From Sphingobium xanthum (GTDB lineage Bacteria > Pseudomonadota > Alphaproteobacteria > Sphingomonadales > Sphingomonadaceae), in the NCBI RefSeq assembly GCF_019737615.1, contig NZ_JAHKKS010000011.1, positions 88,407-152,406 of the forward strand: a DNA stretch of 64,000 nt, read 5' to 3'. Made by a program: the position numbers and the translations under genes. A model generated the notes under the pieces. That model ran no database searches. It saw only the letters and a list, made by a program, of their open reading frames with translations, and was not told the DNA's origin. Below are positions 1 to 9,511 of this stretch, piece by piece; the stretch's first letter is position 1, and each line of letters opens with the position of its first letter.

Positions 1-1
1 T

Positions 2-433
2 GGCGGCTATATGAGCCTCGCGGTCATGACGCATTATTCGGCGAAGCTGGTTGGCGGCGTGGAGCGCTATGGCATCAGCGACTGGACCTCGTTCCTGCAG
101 AATACCGAGGCCTATCGCCGCGACAATCGCCGCGCCGAATATGGCGACGAGCGCGATCCGAAGATGCAGGCGGTGTTCGCGAAGATCTCGCCGATGGCGA
201 ATATCGGCAAGATCACCAAGCCGATGCTGGTGATGCAGGGTGCCAACGACCCGCGCGTGCCGCAGTCCGAGTCCGATCAGGTCGTCGCGAAGCTGCGCAG
301 CGGCGGCAACGAGACCTGGTATGTGCTCTTCGCCGACGAAGGTCACGGCTTCCAGAAGAAGCACAATAACGACCTGCGCCGCGAGGTGGAGACGGTGTTT
401 TTGCGGAAGTTGTTTGAGGGGGCGGGGAAGTAG
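2..433 (+). CDS. S9 family peptidase, C-terminal part (cut by window start)
   Basis: This is the C-terminal end of a prolyl-oligopeptidase-type serine peptidase (alpha/beta hydrolase fold). The first visible residues, GGYMSLAVMTHY, directly follow the nucleophile elbow of S9 enzymes, so the catalytic Ser lies just outside the window. The acid is the Asp in GANDPRVPQSES (near base 248). The catalytic His is in DEGHGF (near base 344). Family members are 600-700 residues and are usually secreted or periplasmic in sphingomonads. The N-terminal propeller and any signal peptide are not visible, so substrate and location cannot be judged. Confidence 0.9.
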   Translation, partial: GGYMSLAVMTHYSAKLVGGVERYGISDWTSFLQNTEAYRRDNRRAEYGDERDPKMQAVFAKISPMANIGKITKPMLVMQGANDPRVPQSESDQVVAKLRSGGNETWYVLFADEGHGFQKKHNNDLRREVETVFLRKLFEGAGK

Positions 434-445
434 GGGCGCTGCACC

Positions 446-742
446 GTGGAGCAATATACGGTGGTGGTGGATGGATCCGTGCGTACCAAGGAGCAACTGT
501 TCGCGCGTTTTACCGACACGGTATTTCTGGGGGAGAGTGGCATTTCAGGGTGGGATTGGTTCTATGACCTGCTCTTCAATCGGCTCTATGCCAGTGACAT
601 CTCCGTGGCGGTGGTCAATCAAGACCTCACGGGTCTGCCGGAAGTCGAACAGGCCAACTATGCGGAAGCGCTCGCCAGCATCCAAGTGGATGCGCCCGGC
701 AAGCTTTGGCTGGTTAAGCAGGGCGGTGGGGCGGCGAACTAG
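446..742 (+). CDS. Small protein, possibly barstar-like
   Basis: This 98-residue acidic protein starts with GTG 12 bases after the peptidase stop, so it may be cotranscribed. It has no signal peptide. The layout resembles the barstar fold: a beta strand (YTVVVDG), a helix after KTKEQ-like residues, then a GWDWFYDLLFNRL segment that recalls the NWDALxDxL motif of barstar-family ribonuclease inhibitors, and a C-terminal strand (KLWLVKQ). Similarity is by pattern only, and the family assignment is tentative. No ribonuclease partner is visible nearby. Confidence 0.5.
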   Translation: MEQYTVVVDGSVRTKEQLFARFTDTVFLGESGISGWDWFYDLLFNRLYASDISVAVVNQDLTGLPEVEQANYAEALASIQVDAPGKLWLVKQGGGAAN

Positions 743-794
743 GGGCTGACTGTTTCGGGAGGTGCGCGCAGTTCCTGAGAGAATGGGAAAAGAC

Positions 795-1355
795 ATGCGG
801 AAATGGCTCGGCAATTCGGCGGCAGCGGCTTTGCTCCTGTTTGCAGGCGCACTCGGGCTTGCGCGTGCGGCGGACGCTCAGACGCTTGGAACCATCTCCG
901 TCGACCCAATGCCGATCGATCCCTCGCTTCGCGCGTCCCTGTCGACGTTCGTCGATGACGTTGACAGCACGCTCGCCGAGAAGGGCTTCACGACGATCAA
1001 GGGGCCCGGGCACGCTCGTTTCGTCGCCGAACTCAGCCTCACACGCACGGACGTCGGCACGACGACCGCCAAGGTGTCGGTTGCGGGGTCGGAGATTGCG
1101 CCCGGCGGCTCTTCCTCACAGGTCGGTGGTGGCGTGACCGTCATGCTGCCCACCGCCAAGGTCCGGACGGTCCCGCTGCAGCAGACCCGCCTTGAAATCC
1201 GCATCAAGAAGCGCGGTGAGGATGCTGTCATCTGGCACGGCGCGGCTTTGACGGTCCGCGCGGCAGGACAGGACAGGGCGATCTCCGCCGATCTGGCCAA
1301 AGCGATATTACGGACTTATCCGGAGCAGGCCGAGGGGGTCGCGAGCGTTCCCTGA
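795..1355 (+). CDS. Secreted hypothetical protein
   Basis: The protein has an N-terminal signal peptide (MRKWLGNSAAAALLLFAGAL, cleavage near ARAADAQ). A beta-rich domain of about 160 residues follows, with VAELSLTRTD and LEIRIKKRG strands. The pattern recalls periplasmic DUF4136-type or lipoprotein-like proteins that bind the outer membrane, but there is no lipobox. I chose ATG 795 because a purine-rich GGGAAAAG lies just before it and the signal peptide then begins with a normal n-region. In-frame ATGs at 762 and 783 are alternatives. Function is unknown. Confidence 0.7.
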   Translation: MRKWLGNSAAAALLLFAGALGLARAADAQTLGTISVDPMPIDPSLRASLSTFVDDVDSTLAEKGFTTIKGPGHARFVAELSLTRTDVGTTTAKVSVAGSEIAPGGSSSQVGGGVTVMLPTAKVRTVPLQQTRLEIRIKKRGEDAVIWHGAALTVRAAGQDRAISADLAKAILRTYPEQAEGVASVP

Positions 1356-1383
1356 TTGCGGCGGGGCAAGTCGCTGACGGCAG

Positions 1384-1776
1384 TCAGCCCACAGGCTCGC
1401 CGTAGCGATTGGCCCCTGACTCTCCCGCGCCGATCAGACCCCAGAGCGTGAAGACTGCGCAGAGCGCGATCGCGGCATAGATGGCCGGACGGCCTACCGC
1501 GGCTTCTTCCGGCCTCAGGATATGGAACCACGCCGCCGCCGCGACCGCGGCGACGGGCAAGGCAAGCGGCCAGGCGGAGCGGCCCATGTCGTGCAGGCGG
1601 CGGGCATGCAGGACGAAGGCCGGGAAGAACAGCACCAGCCCGGCGAACTGGCCCGGCTTTCCGAAGACCCAGAGATGATAGAAGGCGCCCGCCAGCAGCA
1701 GCGGGATCAGCGCGCCGATGAACGGGCCGCGCGAGGTGCGGCCGCCGGCGTCGACGAACAGGCTCTCATATCTCAT
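1384..1776 (-). CDS. DUF805 family membrane protein
   Basis: This roughly 130-residue inner-membrane protein has four predicted hydrophobic segments. It carries the DUF805 signatures RRLHDMGRSAW (loop after TM2) and a C-terminal GANRYGEP, which matches the family GxNRFGxDP ending. The start ATG overlaps the stop of the upstream DoxX-like gene as ATGA, so translation is probably coupled. Function of the family is unknown. It is an integral membrane protein of the cytoplasmic membrane. Confidence 0.85.
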   Translation of the reverse strand: MRYESLFVDAGGRTSRGPFIGALIPLLLAGAFYHLWVFGKPGQFAGLVLFFPAFVLHARRLHDMGRSAWPLALPVAAVAAAAWFHILRPEEAAVGRPAIYAAIALCAVFTLWGLIGAGESGANRYGEPVG

Positions 1777-2615
1777 GCGCGTGCCTCCGTTTCGCCGAGT
1801 GCCAGCGGGCGGCGCACGAGCACGCCGCGATAATGCTCGAGGCAGGCGACCATCAGCAGCGCGTTGAGACCAACGGCGGCAAGGCCGAGCAGCGCGCCGA
1901 GCGGCTCGCGCTCGAGGATCACGGACCAGTAGGCGGCGCAGACCGAGATCGGCATCACCACGCACAGCGCGAGCGGCAGGAACAGGCCGGCGAGGATCAA
2001 CGCGCCGGTGACGAGCTGGATCGCCATCACGACGTCGATCAGGTCACTGTTGTGCAGCGCGGTCATGAGCTGGACGGCGAGCGGCATATGCCCGGCGGGC
2101 ATGGCGAGCAAGGGCGTCACGAAATGGCTGATGCCGTTGGCCAGCAGCCAGGCACCGAAGATGATCCGCGCGGCGAGGACGATATGGCCGACGAGCGGCG
2201 TCTGCGAGGAGCCGAGCGAACGCGGCCTGGCGAGCGGGGCCAGCATCGGCAGATAGCTGCGGATGTAGGTGAGGCACATGAGGCAGGTGAAGCCGAGCAC
2301 CGCCCAGCCATAGATGGCCGAGAGTGAGTCCCAGCCTTGCAGCGGCACGTCCCAGTACCAGACGCAGACAGCGACCGGCATGCACATGAGCAGGGCGAGC
2401 GGTACATAGAAGCCGGTGAGTGCGCACAGCCCGGCGAACAACTCGACCGCCTTCACCAGGGTGAACAGGCGACTGTCGATCAGGGCGAGGAAGAGTTCGC
2501 GGCTGAGCGGCTGGTTGCCGAGCGGCTGCGGGAAGAGCGGGACGAAATGATTGAGGCCGGCGGGAACCATCCACGCCACGAAGACAAGACGCACGAACCA
2601 GACGGCGTACTGCAT
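1773..2615 (-). CDS. Duplicated DoxX-like membrane protein
   Basis: This 280-residue inner-membrane protein is built from two similar four-helix DoxX/SURF4-like units: residues about 1-130 (VRLVFVAWMVPAGLNHFV) and 145-270 (AARIIFGAWLLANGISHFV). The repeated xFGAWLxxxGxxHFV pattern shows an internal duplication. I chose ATG 2615 because GGAGGGG stands five bases upstream. The longer in-frame extension reads like non-coding sequence. DoxX-like proteins are linked to redox or quinone functions, but no substrate can be inferred here. It forms an operon with the DUF805 gene. Confidence 0.8.
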   Translation of the reverse strand: MQYAVWFVRLVFVAWMVPAGLNHFVPLFPQPLGNQPLSRELFLALIDSRLFTLVKAVELFAGLCALTGFYVPLALLMCMPVAVCVWYWDVPLQGWDSLSAIYGWAVLGFTCLMCLTYIRSYLPMLAPLARPRSLGSSQTPLVGHIVLAARIIFGAWLLANGISHFVTPLLAMPAGHMPLAVQLMTALHNSDLIDVVMAIQLVTGALILAGLFLPLALCVVMPISVCAAYWSVILEREPLGALLGLAAVGLNALLMVACLEHYRGVLVRRPLALGETEARA

Positions 2616-2786
2616 GTCAGCCCCTCCACAGGGAACCGGTCCGCTCTGTGGCGTCCGGCCTTGTGGGGGAGAGTAAGCTGCTGCGGGCGCGGATGTAAAT
2701 GCGCATTCGTGTTGGGGCGGGGGTGCTTGTTGCGCCGTTTCGTTCTCCGTCATTCCCGCAAACGTGGAAATGACGAAAGGCAGGGA

Positions 2787-3782
2787 TCAAACCGACTTGG
2801 CCTCTATCGCCCAGCAGCCATCGACCAGCGGCTTGACCGCCCAGACCGTGAAGCCGCTGGCGGCGAGCATGCTGCGAAATTCGGCTTCGGTGCGTTCCTT
2901 GCCGCTGATCGGCATCATGACGAGATCGGTGCGCACGACCGGTTCGTCGCCGGCGTCGACGCGCTCGGGCAGGATGCGCTCGAGGACGATGAGCGTCGCG
3001 CCGGGCGCGAGCGCTTCGCGGCAACGGGCGAGGATGCGGGGGCAGTCGTCGTCTGGCCAGTCGTGGAGGATATACTTGAGTATCAAGCAATCGGCGCCGC
3101 GCGCGACGTCGCCGAAGAAGTCGCCGCCGCGGAATTCCGCGCGATCGGCGACGCCGCCCTCCGCCAGATAGCGCTCTGCCCCGGCACTGATGAGGGCCAG
3201 ATCCTGCACGAATCCGGTGAGATGCGGATAGGCGCGCAGCACTTCGATCAGCACGGCGCCATAGCCGCCGCCGATATCCGCGACCGTGCGGAACGATGTG
3301 AAGTCGCAGGCCGTGACGAGGGCGCGCGCGATCGGCACGGACTGCTCGGCCATGGCGCGGTTGAACACGTCCGATGCGGCGGGATCACCGTGGATCGCGC
3401 CGAAATTGCCATTGCCCCAGCCCGGCTCGCCGGTGCGCAGCGTGTCGCCCAGCGTTTCGAGCGAGCGCCAGATGCGGTCGCCCCAGAGCATGGCCATGCC
3501 GCGCAGGCCGTTCGGCGCGTCGCTACGCAGCACGCGGCCGGCGGGCGTTGCCACGAAGGCATCGGCGGCGACCTGTTCGCACAGGTTCAGCACGGCGAGG
3601 GCGCGCAGGATGCGCAGCACGGTGGGCGCGTCGAGGCCGAGCGGGGCGGCGAGCGCGGCGGAGGAGGCCGGCGTGTCGCCCAGCGCATCAAGCAGGCCGG
3701 TGCGCACGCCTTCATAGATGGCCCGTGTGCGCCATGCGCCGGTGATCGCCTCAATCACCGCGCGGGTTTCGAGATCGGCCAT
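2787..3782 (-). CDS. SAM-dependent O-methyltransferase (ASMT/hydroxyneurosporene type)
   Basis: This 331-residue protein has the two-domain layout of small-molecule O-methyltransferases. Residues about 15-95 form a winged-helix dimerisation domain (LGLDAPTVLRILRALAVLNL). The Rossmann domain carries SAM motif I VADIGGGYG, then FVQDL and the LILKYILHDWPDDD motif of this family, followed by LIVLERILP. I chose ATG 3782 because GGGAGGA lies nine bases upstream. The usual catalytic His is the one in LHDW. It likely methylates a phenolic or polyketide hydroxyl group, but the substrate is unknown. It is divergent from the NHL gene. Confidence 0.85.
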   Translation of the reverse strand: MADLETRAVIEAITGAWRTRAIYEGVRTGLLDALGDTPASSAALAAPLGLDAPTVLRILRALAVLNLCEQVAADAFVATPAGRVLRSDAPNGLRGMAMLWGDRIWRSLETLGDTLRTGEPGWGNGNFGAIHGDPAASDVFNRAMAEQSVPIARALVTACDFTSFRTVADIGGGYGAVLIEVLRAYPHLTGFVQDLALISAGAERYLAEGGVADRAEFRGGDFFGDVARGADCLILKYILHDWPDDDCPRILARCREALAPGATLIVLERILPERVDAGDEPVVRTDLVMMPISGKERTEAEFRSMLAASGFTVWAVKPLVDGCWAIEAKSV

Positions 3783-3800
3783 GTTTGTCCTCCCCATCAT

Positions 3801-4122
3801 CTTTGCGTCTTCGCGCAGTGCCGCTTGGCTCTTGCACCTTTTATCGGCGGCGGCAAATAGAATTATAGGCTAATATAATATTCGCTTTACGATCACGTGG
3901 ACGTTCGGGATCGGTGTGCGGAATGTTCGTGAGCTACAGCTTCTGAGCGCGTCCGCGATGGCGGGTTTTCGATCCGCACCGCATCTAGAAAGGACATGCC
4001 GCGCTAGGCATGAGAGAGTGCCGGTGCGGGACTGCGCGTTCCGTCCCTGCATGCAACTGTCCTGGATGACGCGCTCCTCGCGATTTCCGAGGCAGGGGCA
4101 AATATGGAAACGGGAGGATGTG
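3801..4122. promoter_or_regulatory. Divergent intergenic region with AT-rich core
   Basis: This stretch separates the minus-strand methyltransferase from the plus-strand NHL cluster. It holds a markedly AT-rich core at about 3858-3888, including the short palindrome AATATAATATT, in otherwise GC-rich DNA. That core is the likely site of the divergent promoters. The strong ribosome binding site GGGAGGA of the NHL gene is at about 4112-4118. No RNA gene or ORF with coding character was seen. Confidence 0.45.
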
Positions 4123-5145
4123 ATGGCGATCGAGTCGGTGCGTTTCGAGCTGGTTCCGGACTGGGAAAAATGCCCGGTCGGCGATGAATTTTCCCACGAG
4201 GACGTGGCCGCCGTCGCCTGCGATTCCCAGGACCGCGTCTATCTCCACACCCGCCGCGGCGACCGCGTCATGGTCTATCATGAGGACGGCAAATATATCG
4301 ACAAATGGGGCGATGGCGTCTTCAACAATGCCCACGGCATCACCATTCGCCATGACAATTGCTACTGCACCGACAATGCCGATCACGTGATCCGCGTGTT
4401 CGACCTCGAGGGCAACCAGAAGCAGATGCTCGGCACGCCGGGCGTCAAGTCGGACACGGGTTATCTCTCGCATCGCGGCCCCTATGAATTCGGCCATAAC
4501 GAGACGGTCGTGCGCGATGCCGGCCCGTTTAACGGCGTCTGCAACACGGCGGTCGCGGCCAATGGCGACCTCTTCGTATGCGACGGTTACGGCAATGCGC
4601 GCATCCACCATTTCGACAAGGACGGGAAGCTGCTCAACAGCTGGGGCGGCGTCGGCACGGGCCCCGGCCAGTTTCATCTGCCGCACGGCATCGCGCTCGA
4701 CAATGACGAGAATGTTATCGTCTGTGACCGCGAGAACGATCGCCTGCAGTTCTTCAGCCGCAGCGGCAAGTTCCTCTACGAGTGGACCGACGTGCTGCGG
4801 CCAACCCATGCCGCCGTGGACAAGGATGGCCTCATCTACGTGACCGAGCTGTGGCGTCCGGTCGAGCCGGGCCAGATCTCGTTCCGCTACGGTCCCAAGG
4901 ATAATGACCAGCCGGGCCGCGTCAGCGTCTATCGCCCGGATGGCAAGGTTCTCGCCCGCTGGGGCGACGACAGCGCGAACCGTTCGGCGCCGGGCAATTT
5001 CATCGCGCCGCATGGCGTGGCGATCGACAGTCGCGGCAACCTGTATGTGAGCGAGGTTTCCGGTACCTTCGGCGGTCGCACCAAGCGCATGCCGATGGAG
5101 GAGACCACCAATCACCAGATCCAGAAGTTCGCGCGGGTTGGCTGA
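4123..5145 (+). CDS. NHL-repeat six-bladed beta-propeller protein
   Basis: This 340-residue protein is made of repeated NHL units, for example LPHGIALDNDENVIVCDREN (about residues 185-205) and FIAPHGVAIDSRGNLYVSE near the C terminus. It resembles the propeller of peptidyl-alpha-hydroxyglycine alpha-amidating lyase and of sugar-lactonase-like proteins. There is no signal peptide. ATG 4123 was chosen because GGGAGGA lies five bases upstream, and upstream codons do not look coding. As first gene of a cluster with ThuA-like, BKACE and MFS genes it may be a lactonase or binding protein in the same pathway. That role is inference. Confidence 0.75.
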   Translation: MAIESVRFELVPDWEKCPVGDEFSHEDVAAVACDSQDRVYLHTRRGDRVMVYHEDGKYIDKWGDGVFNNAHGITIRHDNCYCTDNADHVIRVFDLEGNQKQMLGTPGVKSDTGYLSHRGPYEFGHNETVVRDAGPFNGVCNTAVAANGDLFVCDGYGNARIHHFDKDGKLLNSWGGVGTGPGQFHLPHGIALDNDENVIVCDRENDRLQFFSRSGKFLYEWTDVLRPTHAAVDKDGLIYVTELWRPVEPGQISFRYGPKDNDQPGRVSVYRPDGKVLARWGDDSANRSAPGNFIAPHGVAIDSRGNLYVSEVSGTFGGRTKRMPMEETTNHQIQKFARVG

Positions 5146-5160
5146 GGCTCGACGACCTGG

Positions 5161-5235
5161 TGCTCCTGCGAAGGCAGGAGCCCAGGGCGGCCAGGTACTG
5201 CCGTTGAGTCTTGGGCTCCTGCCTTCGCAGGAGCA
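5161..5235. repeat. Palindromic REP-like element
   Basis: Two perfect 24-base arms, 5161-5184 (TGCTCCTGCGAAGGCAGGAG...) and 5212-5235, are exact reverse complements separated by a 27-base loop. Each arm is itself partly self-complementary (CTCCTGCGAAGGCAGGAG). This is the architecture of sphingomonad extragenic palindromes. It lies between the NHL gene and the ThuA-like gene, where it could form a strong RNA hairpin that modulates expression of the downstream genes. Confidence 0.85.
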
Positions 5236-5356
5236 CGGGGATGCAGTGAGGCGCGGGCTGTTCACGCTCGATCGCCGGGATGCCTGCCTTTCGCTGGTAT
5301 CGGCCGCAGCCTCTCTCGGTGCGATGCCGGGTTTCGCTCAGTCAGGAGGGGACCGC

Positions 5357-6070
5357 ATGTCCAGACCGCTGATCGCCAATCTCATCACCGGCAGCCCGAA
5401 CCGCAATCACGACTATGATTTCTTCCGCATCCGGCTGAACCAGGCGATGTACGATGCCTATGGGATCAAGGCGGATTGCTACAACGACTATGAGGACAGC
5501 GCGGCGATCCTGGGGTGCGACATGCTCGTCACCTACACCTCGCAGATCCTCGTCTCGGATAGGGCGAGCGCTGCGCTGCGGCGCTATCTGGAGCGGGGCG
5601 GGCGCTGGTTCGCGCTGCACTCGACCAATTCGGTGGCGGGAAACCAGGTGCTGCCGAAGATCCTCGGCACGCGCTTTCTCTCGCACCCGCCCTATCAGAC
5701 CTTCCATGTCAATGTGACGAAGCCGACCGATCCGTTGCTCGAAGACATTGAGAGCTTCGACGTCGATGACGAACTCTATTGCATGGAGAATGTGACCGGC
5801 GACATCGAGACGCTGCTGCACACCCGCTGGGGCGGCGAGGCCTTCGGCAACATGACATTCGAGGTCGAGGACCGGCCGATGATGTACAAGCGCAAGGTCG
5901 GCGATGGCGGCATTCTCTATCTCGCGCTCGGCCATGCCAACCGGCCCTATGACAAGCCGCGCCCGGAATATCCGGATCAGCCGGATCATCGCGGGCCATG
6001 GGACATGCCGGTCTACAAGACGTTGATCCAGCGCGGCATCGAATGGGCGGCCGGGCGCCGGCCGTTCTGA
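5357..6070 (+). CDS. ThuA-like domain protein
   Basis: This 237-residue protein fits the ThuA-like family (class I glutamine-amidotransferase-like fold, implicated in sugar catabolism). Seen features are NLITGSPNRNHDY at the N terminus, LVTYTS, RWFALHSTNS in place of the family GxHsg motif, and GILYLALGHANRPYD near the end. ATG 5357 has an excellent AGGAGGGG site five bases upstream. The same frame stays open upstream to a GTG at 5246 and encodes a Tat-like leader (LDRRDACLSLVSAAASLG, ending PGFAQS), so an exported form is possible. It is the second gene of the cluster, and the true reaction is unknown. Confidence 0.75.
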   Translation: MSRPLIANLITGSPNRNHDYDFFRIRLNQAMYDAYGIKADCYNDYEDSAAILGCDMLVTYTSQILVSDRASAALRRYLERGGRWFALHSTNSVAGNQVLPKILGTRFLSHPPYQTFHVNVTKPTDPLLEDIESFDVDDELYCMENVTGDIETLLHTRWGGEAFGNMTFEVEDRPMMYKRKVGDGGILYLALGHANRPYDKPRPEYPDQPDHRGPWDMPVYKTLIQRGIEWAAGRRPF

Positions 6071-6215
6071 TGAGTTTCGAGCTACCGAAAGTTGATTCGA
6101 CAATACCAAATAGCATCCGTCATATTTCCGGTATGAGCAAGCCGGCGGGACGGATCGACCATAAGTTCGACGGACAGTGGTCGGCATGCTTGCACATTGG
6201 GGAGGACCACTGGCT

Positions 6216-7091
6216 ATGACTGGCAAGACGATCATATCCTGCGCGGTAACCGGCAATCAGACCAGGCCCGAGCAGCATCCGGGAATTCCCGTGACTCCCC
6301 GGCAGATTGCCGAGGCGGCGATCGGCGCGGCAAAGGCGGGCGCGGCGATCGCGCATATCCATGTGCGCGATCCGGAAACGGCGCGCGGATCGATGCGGCT
6401 CGATCTCTACAAGGAAGTGGTCGACCGCATCCGGGATTCGGGCAGCGACGTGCTGATCAACCTGACGACCGGCGAAGGCGGGCGGTTCGTGCCGTCCGAG
6501 GACGAGCCGCGTCTCGCCGGGCCGAACACGACCTTGGCGCATCCGCTCAAGCGCGTCGAGCATATCGCGGCGCTCAAGCCCGACATCTGCTCGCTCGACT
6601 TCAACACGATGAACAGCAGCAACGGCCAGATCGTCGTCAACACGCCGGGCAATGTCCGTAAGATGGCGGAAGTGATCGTCGCGGCGGGCGTGAAGCCGGA
6701 GCTGGAAGTGTTCGACAGCGGCGACATCCACATCGCCAAAGCGCTGATCGAGGAAGGCGTGCTGCCGGGCAAGCCGTTCTTCCAGATCGTCTGCGGGGTC
6801 AAATGGGGCTGCGACGCCTCGGTCGAGACGCTGGCCTATATGAAGTCGCTGGTGCCCTCGAACGCGATCTGGTCCGCCTTCGGCATCAGCCGCATGGAAT
6901 TTCCGATCCTCGCTGCCTCCTATCTGCTGGGTGGGCAGGTGCGCGTCGGCATGGAGGACAATGTCTATATTCGCCGCGGCGAGCTGGTCCGCGACAATGC
7001 CCAGCTCGTGGAACTGGCGGTGAAGCAGCTGGATATTTTCGGCGCGGAACCGGCCACACCAGCCGAGGCGCGGCAGATGCTCGAATTGTGA
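6216..7091 (+). CDS. 3-keto-5-aminohexanoate cleavage enzyme family (BKACE, DUF849)
   Basis: This 291-residue TIM-barrel enzyme carries the metal-binding HIHVRDP motif near residue 45 of BKACE proteins. NLTTGEGGRF, SLDFNTMN, ELEVFDSGDI and IWSAFGISRMEFP further on are typical. BKACEs condense a beta-keto acid with acetyl-CoA to give an acetoacetyl-type product and an acyl-CoA, using Zn2+ (or another divalent metal). Length matches the family. ATG 6216 follows GGGGAGGA at about 6200. Together with ThuA-like and MFS neighbours it suggests uptake and cleavage of a beta-keto acid from an unknown growth substrate. Confidence 0.88.
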   Translation: MTGKTIISCAVTGNQTRPEQHPGIPVTPRQIAEAAIGAAKAGAAIAHIHVRDPETARGSMRLDLYKEVVDRIRDSGSDVLINLTTGEGGRFVPSEDEPRLAGPNTTLAHPLKRVEHIAALKPDICSLDFNTMNSSNGQIVVNTPGNVRKMAEVIVAAGVKPELEVFDSGDIHIAKALIEEGVLPGKPFFQIVCGVKWGCDASVETLAYMKSLVPSNAIWSAFGISRMEFPILAASYLLGGQVRVGMEDNVYIRRGELVRDNAQLVELAVKQLDIFGAEPATPAEARQMLEL

Positions 7092-7119
7092 TCGCGCCGA
7101 TGGCGCCGAAAGGAGACAC

Positions 7120-8484
7120 ATGGCGGGCACGATCGACATGACGTGTGACGGCAAGCCGCCGGTCGAGGATTATGTGCTGCCGAGCCGGCGCTCCGCTTAT
7201 TATTCGCTGTTCGTGCTGACGATCGTCGTGATGTTCACCGTGCTCGACCGCCAGATCCTCGGCCTGATGATCGAGCCGGTGAAAGCGGATTTCGGAATCA
7301 ACGACACGCAGGCCGCGCTGCTGCTGGGTGCCGCCTTCGCGCTGCCCTATGCCTTCGCGGGCATTCCGCTCGCGCGCTATGCCGATCGTGGCAACCGGCG
7401 CAATCTGGTGGCGATGTGCATCGCTTTCTGGAGTATCGCGACGTGCCTGTGCGGTGTCGCGCAGAGCTATTTCCAGATGATGCTCGCGCGCTTCGGCATC
7501 GGCGCGGGGGAGTCGGGCTATGGCCCCGCGACCTGGTCGATCATGGCCGACAGCTTCCCGCGCGAGAAGGTCGCCTTCGGCACGGGTACGCTCGCCATCG
7601 GCGCGACTGTCGGCAGCGGCCTTGCCTTGTTCCTCGGCGGCACCGTGCTGGCCTTCGTCGAGCATCTGCCGCAGGTCTCGCTGCCGGGTGGCGGGCATAT
7701 GCGACCCTGGCAATGGGCGTTCGTGATCGTCGGCGCGCCAGGTCTCATCTGGGCGCTGGTCGTGCTCACCACCAAGGAGCCGGGCCGTCGCGGTTCGATC
7801 AAGGGCGAGACCAGGGTCGTGCCGGTGCGCGAAGTCGCGAGCTTCATGGGCGACAATTGGCGCGTCTATCTCGGCATCATCGGCGGTCTCTGCATGAAGA
7901 TGCTGATGGGTATCGGCGCCAGTCAGTGGATGCCGACGCTCTATTATCGCGAGTTCGGCTGGTCGCTGGCCGAAGTCGGCATCATCGTGGGCACCATGAC
8001 GATGATCATCTCGCCCATTGCGCTCATTACCGGCGGCAAGATCTCCGAATGGTGGATGAATCGCGGCACGCCCGACGCCAATCTGCGCATCGTCTTCTAT
8101 GCGCTGATCGCCGCCGTGCCGATCGCGATCATCACGCCGCTGATGCCCAATCCCTGGCTGGTGCTGGCGTTCAGCGGGGTCGGCATGTTCCTGTCCTCTA
8201 TCGGCACCGGGCCGGGCGTCGGTTCGATGCAGATCATCACGCCCAACCGCATGCGCGCGACGGTGAGCTCGATCTACCAGTTCAGCACGCACGTCATCTC
8301 GCTGGCCGTCGGCCCGCTGATCGTGGCCTTGTTTACCGACTATCTGTTCGGTGACCCGCAGGATCTCAAATATTCGCTGGCGCTCTGCTCGGCACTGCTC
8401 GGGCCGATCACGATCCTGCTGGTGTGGCAGGCGCTGAAGCCGTTCGGGCGGGCTTATGAGCGTGCGGTGCGGCTGGGCTATTGA
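7120..8484 (+). CDS. MFS transporter
   Basis: This 454-residue protein has twelve hydrophobic segments and the major-facilitator motif A between TM2 and TM3 (LARYADRGNRRNL). MFTVLDRQILGLMIEPVKADFG at TM1 resembles the anion:cation symporter and sphingolipid/Spns-like MFS branches that are abundant in sphingomonads. AAAGGAGA stands seven bases before ATG 7120. It is 28 bases from the BKACE stop, so it is probably cotranscribed as the uptake or export system of the cluster. Substrate is unknown. Confidence 0.88.
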   Translation: MAGTIDMTCDGKPPVEDYVLPSRRSAYYSLFVLTIVVMFTVLDRQILGLMIEPVKADFGINDTQAALLLGAAFALPYAFAGIPLARYADRGNRRNLVAMCIAFWSIATCLCGVAQSYFQMMLARFGIGAGESGYGPATWSIMADSFPREKVAFGTGTLAIGATVGSGLALFLGGTVLAFVEHLPQVSLPGGGHMRPWQWAFVIVGAPGLIWALVVLTTKEPGRRGSIKGETRVVPVREVASFMGDNWRVYLGIIGGLCMKMLMGIGASQWMPTLYYREFGWSLAEVGIIVGTMTMIISPIALITGGKISEWWMNRGTPDANLRIVFYALIAAVPIAIITPLMPNPWLVLAFSGVGMFLSSIGTGPGVGSMQIITPNRMRATVSSIYQFSTHVISLAVGPLIVALFTDYLFGDPQDLKYSLALCSALLGPITILLVWQALKPFGRAYERAVRLGY

Positions 8485-8498
8485 GGGGCGACTATGCG

Positions 8499-9479
<981 letters not shown>

Positions 9480-9511
9480 GGGCCTTGCCCTCCGGCGAGA
9501 GATCGTGCGTG

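Noticed and set aside
2337..3860. 507-codon plus-strand frame over DoxX and methyltransferase genes
   Set aside because: It spans two real minus-strand genes and a promoter, and reads as Arg/Ala/Gly-rich noise.
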